In this document: piece after piece, positions 44,313-47,969 of the stretch
How the letters are laid out: every line of letters starts with the position of its first letter
Position numbering within the stretch: the first letter of the stretch is position 1
Source: Streptococcus australis
GTDB lineage: Bacteria; Bacillota; Bacilli; Lactobacillales; Streptococcaceae
NCBI RefSeq assembly: GCF_019930045.1
Contig: NZ_JAHZQQ010000010.1
Coordinates: 1-47,969, forward strand
Reading direction: 5' to 3'
Length of the DNA: 47,969 bases
The notes under the pieces: generated by a model
Seen by the model: the letters and a program-made list of their open reading frames with translations, nothing else
What the model was told of the DNA's origin: nothing
Database searches by the model: none
Translations under genes and position numbers: made by a program

Positions 44313-44737
44313 CAGATTGAAGACAAAGTCATATTAAAAACTTTCCTTAGGTGAGTACGGACGTCAGCGAACTTCTTCGAAGTTCCAAGACTAAATCAAG
44401 ATACTAAGGGCGTCTGCGGATAAAGTCAAAATAGGAAGTTTGACGCAGAATCTTTCGATTCTAGGAGAACTTATCTTTTTGACACAATCCGCAGCCTGTG
44501 TTCAATTTGTATTGAGCCCCCTCGCTCTTTAACTTCTGGGCTCAGGCTAAAACAGTTCCCCAAACTGTTTTACTCTCAATAATTCCGAGTGCCTGAAACG
44601 TTATTGTTTCAGGCACTTTTCTCACAGCGGAAAGTTTTGGTATTTTTTTGAATCGATTTAAAAATTGGAACTCATTTTTATTTCTTTGCAGAATCGCTTA
44701 ACTTATTTTACTTTAAAATAGTTTGTCTACTTTCTAA
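44313..44737. other. 425-base gene-free, hairpin-rich insert between palindrome copies
   Basis: No plausible coding frame is seen. It holds a series of inverted repeats: GAACTTC/GAAGTTC (44369-44385); an imperfect 17-base pair at 44414-44430 and 44478-44494 enclosing AGAATC-TTTC-GATTCT (44447-44462); TGAGCCC/GGGCTCA (44513-44519, 44538-44544); AAAACAGTT/AACTGTTTT (44549-44571); and AGTGCCTGAAAC/GTTTCAGGCACT with four T (44588-44620). AGACAAA (44321-44327) and TTTGTCT (44722-44728) lie 8-9 bases inside each boundary. It could be a mobile intergenic repeat or a structured RNA; I do not recognise it. Confidence 0.5.
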
Positions 44738-44765
44738 AAGCTTAGAAACTTTTGTTTCTAAGCTT
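44738..44765. repeat. 28-bp terminator palindrome, copy 2
   Basis: Identical to copy 1 at 44285-44312, and followed by a T-run on the plus strand. The A-run of copy 1 plus the palindrome plus the T-run of copy 2 would make one ideal bidirectional terminator between the PrsW-like and nucleotidase genes. Confidence 0.9.
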
Positions 44766-44778
44766 TTTTTACTAAATT

Positions 44779-46980
44779 CTATTTGCTTTCTTCTTTTTTC
44801 TTAAGACCAAAGAAGGCTAGGATGGATGTCAACAGAGTGAGCATGTAGATAGCAGGAGAGTCGGCTGTTCCTGTTTCTGGTAGGCTTGCAGAGCCCGCTG
44901 TGAATGTTTTAGCGACTGTCACTGACAAGTGATGGTTGTTGGCCTTGATCTGTGTATCGTCCTTAGCAGATGTAAAAGTATTCTTTGTTTGGCTAGCTAG
45001 TTGATTAGGAGAATTCGTACCAACTAGAGCTGGAATATATGTTTGATCCATTTTACCGGTAGATGGATTAGTTGGTTGAGCATTTTTACCGGTAGATGGG
45101 ATAACTGGTTGGTTATTGCTTCCTGGGTAGGACTTTGGATTAGCAGAATCTGTTCCTTGTTTGATTTCCTCAATATCTGCCACACCATCTCCATCTGTAT
45201 CTTTGTTAGCAGAAATAGAAATGGTACGAGAATTTGGATTGATGGTTGCATAGGCTGTGAGATCTGCCTTAGCAAGGTAATCTGCAAAGGCAACGTCCAT
45301 GGAAGGACCTTCCTCGCGAGCTCCACCTAACATGGTGTAGCCATCCCCACCTGCTGCTAAGAAGTCATTGGTAGTCAAGTAGTAATCTTTAGCAAGGTTG
45401 AGCGGTTCATATTGACCAGTTTCTGGGTTTTTAATTTCAATATAGAGGACGCGCTTTTCAGCTGGTAGGGTTGTATCGTAATAAACTTTCGCTCCAGATA
45501 CTTGGAGGAAGCCTCCGCTAGGTTCAAGAAGGGGTTGACCGTTTTCGTCAAGAACGGTTTTGCCATCTTTTTCTTGTAAAATAGAGCCAAGAGATTTAGC
45601 AAACATATCAGCAATATTCTGACCAGTTACTTTAATCTGAGAGATGGTATTCCCAAATGGAAGAACAGCAATGACACTTCCTTTGGTGATTGGCTTGTCT
45701 TTAGCAATGGTTTCGCGCAAACCACCACCGTTGGTTACAGCAAGGTCAGTCTTATGGCTAAAACCAGTTTGTCCATATTCATAGAGAGCATCTGCCACGA
45801 CGTTTCCTAGGTTGGTTTCACGGACACGAACATTTTCCCGTTGACCGTTTAGTTCTACAGGACTATTGTCACGAACGATTTTTGCATTCTCAGCATCGTA
45901 CTGTTCCTTGATCTTTTGGACCATGGCAGCTACTTTGGCATTTGGCACGACATTTTTTGTTGAAGCAGCTGAGATTTGTTGAGGGTTTCCAAGCAATTGG
46001 TTAGCCTGGTAGGTGATTTTACCGATATTATTCAGGTAGCTACCAGTTTGGTTATAGGTGACATTATCTCCGTATGTGGTTGATTGAACAGTATGGGAAT
46101 GTCCATCAATTACGGTGACACGTTTTCCTTTCAGTTTTGAGTTTTTAGAAAGTTCCTCAGCTAAGGTAGATCCTCGCCATTCGATTGGTGTAGTAGTATC
46201 TACTCCCAAGTGAGCAAGGACAACATAGTTTTTGTATGTCTTGCCTTCTGCAGTAGCGCGTGCTTCAATCTCATCAATGACCTTGTTTACTTCTGAAATA
46301 GGATCTGTGAAGGTAACTCCTTGAACATTCTTAGGGTGGGTTTTTGTAGCTGTTTCAGGCGTTGTCACCCCGATAACAACAAACTCATCGCCAACCACAT
46401 TCTTATCTTTATCGACGATGGTGGAAGCCTCAAATAAACGAGCACCGTTGATGTAGGTGTTGGAGCTGAGAAGTGGGAAGTTTAAGATTTCTTTGTATTT
46501 CTTTGCTTCATCCAAACCAAAATCGAACTCATGGTTTCCGACTGCCATGGCATCGTAGCCAATTTCGTTCAAAATTTTAGCTCGTTCTTCCCCTTTTGAA
46601 CTATTTGAAATCGGTAGTCCTTGGAAGGCATCTCCAGCATCTACGACCAAAGTAGATGGATTTTTCGCCCGTTCTTCATCAATGACTGCGGCTAATTTAG
46701 CATCACCAATCACACCCTTTTCTTCGACGATCCGACCATGGACATCGTTGGTATGAAGGATATTTGCTTCAGGCAAGTCAGTTGAACTCTCTGTAGCACC
46801 TTCTGAAGTAGCTGTACTAGATTCTGTTGAAGCAGGAGTAGCAGCATCCGTTGCATTTGTGGAAGCAGCAGCTACTTCAAGGTTAGTTTCTGGAGCTGTT
46901 TGCTCATCTGCAGCTACCTGAGAAGCTAGGAAGGCAGGAGCAAGCAATAAGATCGGCAAAAGAAGTTTCTTCTTTTTCAT
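44779..46980 (-). CDS. Cell-wall-anchored 5'-nucleotidase
   Basis: Surface enzyme that hydrolyses extracellular nucleotides to nucleosides, generating adenosine in related streptococci. The 733-residue precursor has a signal peptide (1-24), a Thr/Ala/Ser-rich spacer, a metallophosphatase domain with I-L-H-T-N-D-V-H-G-R near 74 and G-N-H-E-F-D near 148, and a C-terminal 5'-nucleotidase domain (about 365-590). A calcium-binding D-T-D-G-D-G-V-A-D motif lies near 603, then two I/N-P-S-T-G-K repeats and the sorting signal LPETG, hydrophobic helix and K-K-K. Sortase should attach it to peptidoglycan. A cre-like site overlaps its promoter. Confidence 0.94.
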   Translation of the reverse strand: MKKKKLLLPILLLAPAFLASQVAADEQTAPETNLEVAAASTNATDAATPASTESSTATSEGATESSTDLPEANILHTNDVHGRIVEEKGVIGDAKLAAVIDEERAKNPSTLVVDAGDAFQGLPISNSSKGEERAKILNEIGYDAMAVGNHEFDFGLDEAKKYKEILNFPLLSSNTYINGARLFEASTIVDKDKNVVGDEFVVIGVTTPETATKTHPKNVQGVTFTDPISEVNKVIDEIEARATAEGKTYKNYVVLAHLGVDTTTPIEWRGSTLAEELSKNSKLKGKRVTVIDGHSHTVQSTTYGDNVTYNQTGSYLNNIGKITYQANQLLGNPQQISAASTKNVVPNAKVAAMVQKIKEQYDAENAKIVRDNSPVELNGQRENVRVRETNLGNVVADALYEYGQTGFSHKTDLAVTNGGGLRETIAKDKPITKGSVIAVLPFGNTISQIKVTGQNIADMFAKSLGSILQEKDGKTVLDENGQPLLEPSGGFLQVSGAKVYYDTTLPAEKRVLYIEIKNPETGQYEPLNLAKDYYLTTNDFLAAGGDGYTMLGGAREEGPSMDVAFADYLAKADLTAYATINPNSRTISISANKDTDGDGVADIEEIKQGTDSANPKSYPGSNNQPVIPSTGKNAQPTNPSTGKMDQTYIPALVGTNSPNQLASQTKNTFTSAKDDTQIKANNHHLSVTVAKTFTAGSASLPETGTADSPAIYMLTLLTSILAFFGLKKKEESK

Positions 46981-47016
46981 AAACGTTCCTCATTTCTATT
47001 TTATTCCATACTAAAT

Positions 47017-47054
47017 ATTATAGCTAAAAAGGAAAGAAATGGAAAACGTTTTCT
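47017..47054 (-). promoter_or_regulatory. Nucleotidase promoter with cre-like palindrome
   Basis: On the minus strand TTTCCA (47045-47040), a 17-bp spacer and TATAAT (47022-47017). GGAAAACGTTTTCT (47041-47054) is palindromic around CG and fits cre at 12 of 14 positions, overlapping the -35 box. CcpA control is plausible but less certain than at the dipeptidase promoters. Confidence 0.55.
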
Positions 47055-47114
47055 GATAGTTGGGCAAATAATCTTGTGAGAGCGTTGAGGTTCCAGCTAA
47101 TTGCTCTTATCCAT

Positions 47115-47139
47115 AAAAAAAAAGAAAACTTTCGTTCTC
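47115..47139 (-). terminator. Terminator of the TetR-family gene
   Basis: In minus-strand sense GAGAAC, a GAAA tetraloop and GTTTTC (one G-U) are followed by nine or more T. Confidence 0.75.
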
Positions 47140-47147
47140 TCATTTTC

Positions 47148-47708
47148 TTATTCAGTTATGGGTTGGTTCCAAGTGGTAAAGTCAGTCACACTTAATACGA
47201 CTGTCGCGATTTCGATCGGCTCTTCTTTTGCACCAGTTGACAACCATTTTGTGATTACGGCTTCAATCGTAGCTGCAAAGATCTCAACAGCATACTTATA
47301 AGGAACTTGGAATTTATTAACCAAGTGGTCTTTAGCGTGTGGAGTATTGTCAAGAAGTTGCAGGGTGAAATTTTTCATTAGAAAATGAAACTTTTGGTAA
47401 TCCATCTGCATCAAGGCATAGATAAAGTCATAATTATCTTGAATATATTGAAGTGAGGCAAGAAAATTTGCTCGATTGACGGTGCTTGTAGCAAATAACT
47501 CTCCCAACTCGCCTAAGAGTTCAGATTTTAGCTGGTTGAACATATCTTGTTTGTCTACATAATGGAGGTAGAAGGTACCTCGATTAATGCCGGCTTCCTT
47601 TGTTAGTTGGCTAATTGTAAGGCTTTCAAGTGATTGTTCAAGAAGCAGGCGTGATAGGGCGCTTCGGATAGCATTTTTAGAATTCGTTTTTCTCTTCTTT
47701 CGGGTCAT
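47148..47708 (-). CDS. TetR/AcrR-family transcriptional regulator
   Basis: The 186-residue protein has an N-terminal helix-turn-helix (L-T-I-S-Q-L-T-K-E-A-G-I-N-R-G-T-F-Y-L-H-Y near 31-51) and an all-helical C-terminal ligand/dimer domain, as in the TetR family. AAAGGAGGAT (47720-47711) gives the start ATG 47708; an upstream in-frame GTG at 47750 lies inside the putative operator and is rejected. Its target is unknown: the genes that would lie upstream are cut off by the IS end, leaving only its own promoter and operator for comparison. Confidence 0.85.
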   Translation of the reverse strand: MTRKKRKTNSKNAIRSALSRLLLEQSLESLTISQLTKEAGINRGTFYLHYVDKQDMFNQLKSELLGELGELFATSTVNRANFLASLQYIQDNYDFIYALMQMDYQKFHFLMKNFTLQLLDNTPHAKDHLVNKFQVPYKYAVEIFAATIEAVITKWLSTGAKEEPIEIATVVLSVTDFTTWNQPITE

Positions 47709-47739
47709 AGATCCTCCTTTATCATGTATTTGGTATAAA

Positions 47740-47756
47740 TGATTATTCACTAATCA
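47740..47756 (-). promoter_or_regulatory. Candidate operator of the TetR-family regulator
   Basis: TGATTA-TTCAC-TAATCA is an inverted repeat with 6-bp half-sites, located 4 bases downstream of the -10 box of the regulator gene. This is the position and form expected for autorepression. Confidence 0.5.
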
Positions 47757-47760
47757 CCAT

Positions 47761-47789
47761 ATTATACAGAAATCAACCTTATTCATCAA
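47761..47789 (-). promoter_or_regulatory. Native promoter of the TetR-family gene
   Basis: On the minus strand TTGATG (47789-47784), a 17-bp spacer and TATAAT (47766-47761), about 55 bases before ATG 47708. Confidence 0.7.
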
Positions 47790-47822
47790 CGGAATAAAAT
47801 TTTAGTATCATTCTATAAGTCG

Positions 47823-47868
47823 AAATGGCTTAAAATCAGGTCTTATTCTTATACTGTAAAAGCCATTT
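47823..47868. repeat. Inverted repeat upstream of the TetR-family gene
   Basis: AAATGGCTT (47823-47831) and AAGCCATTT (47860-47868) are exact 9-bp inverted arms 28 bases apart. It lies between the native and the IS-derived promoter. It may be a regulator site or a remnant of the interrupted neighbouring region. Confidence 0.4.
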
Positions 47869-47875
47869 TGGAAGG

Positions 47876-47903
47876 ATTATAAAAAATTTTCCGATTCTGT
47901 CAA
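47876..47903 (-). promoter_or_regulatory. IS-host hybrid promoter reading into the TetR-family gene
   Basis: TTGACA (47903-47898) lies in the IS end and TATAAT (47881-47876) in host DNA, with a 16-bp spacer; both hexamers are perfect. It points leftward toward the regulator gene, 170 bases upstream of its ATG, and could override autoregulation. Confidence 0.65.
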
Positions 47904-47968
47904 TAATTTTGTGTAAACACTCAAGTAAAGTTGCGGAGTGTTAATCAAATAAGCTTTCAAGTGTGTCA
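47893..47968. mobile_element. IS256-family-like insertion sequence end (right edge)
   Basis: Exact reverse complement of bases 1-76. The IS tip is at 47893 and the element continues rightwards out of the window. Both copies show the same terminus facing inward, which explains why the sequenced piece ends here. Confidence 0.75.
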
Positions 47969-47969
47969 G

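Noticed and set aside
44313..44737. Known riboswitch, T-box or 6S/tmRNA in the hairpin-rich gap
   Set aside because: It lies between convergent genes rather than upstream of one, and no diagnostic conserved core was recognised.
1..47969. Whole window as a composite transposon, because identical IS ends bracket it in inverted orientation
   Set aside because: The interior is essential core genome in conserved order. Matching ends are better explained by assembly stopping at two copies of one IS.
1..47969. CRISPR array or restriction-modification system
   Set aside because: No regularly spaced repeats and no cas, methylase or endonuclease genes were seen.

Overview
The window is a stretch of low-GC Firmicute chromosome from an oral streptococcus. 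The evidence is the gene content and order: tmk-holB-yabA-rsmI, rplK-rplA, pyrH-frr-cvfB-yozE-phoH, ybeY-dgkA-era-mutM-coaE-pmrA-rpmG-secG and rnr-smpB, plus an LPETG-anchored 5'-nucleotidase and surface C69 dipeptidases. I infer the mitis/sanguinis/parasanguinis group; the species is not proven. Nearly everything is ordinary core genome, densely packed with bidirectional intrinsic terminators between operons.

Both edges carry the same 76-bp sequence in inverted orientation (1-76 and 47893-47968). Its tip resembles IS256-family inverted repeats, so the sequenced piece probably ends inside two copies of one insertion sequence. At the left edge the IS cuts into a visibly AT-rich accessory pair, an M3-like HELVH metallopeptidase without its 5' end and a translationally coupled MFS transporter. 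At the right edge it sits upstream of a TetR-family regulator and supplies an outward -35 box that meets a perfect -10.

Layout: 77-2535 accessory island remnant. 2686-4268 CBS-ACT protein and YitT membrane protein. 4441-8593 tmk, holB, yabA, rsmI, a GNAT, ogt and an ArsC/Spx-like protein. 8678-11077 ABC-F ATPase and cyclophilin lipoprotein. 11269-15114 two poorly known proteins and ftsK. 15216-18437 VOC protein, P-type ATPase and a small membrane protein. 18491-23574 ribosomal proteins and the pyrH-frr-cvfB-yozE-phoH block. 23622-24871 ald with a structured leader. 24937-29495 GNAT, tRNA-Thr and a heterodimeric ABC exporter behind an attenuator-like leader. 29587-34491 ybeY to secG. 34618-37405 rnr-smpB. 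37470-44254 two paralogous secreted dipeptidases flanking tehB and lrgAB, the second in an operon with a PrsW-like protease. 44285-44765 a duplicated terminator palindrome bracketing a hairpin-rich insert. 44779-47708 nucleotidase and TetR regulator.

Several genes fit together as carbon-controlled surface scavenging. Both C69 dipeptidases and the 5'-nucleotidase have CcpA cre-like sites laid over their -35 boxes, and lrgAB (linked to pyruvate handling in streptococci) lies between the dipeptidases. The most unusual regulatory structures are the 23-codon leader ORF with two tandem terminators before the ABC exporter, a 14-codon upstream ORF whose Shine-Dalgarno lies in a hairpin loop before ald, and an rnr Shine-Dalgarno separated from its ATG by a small GC hairpin. 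The PmrA-like transporter has no canonical start in its conserved reading frame.
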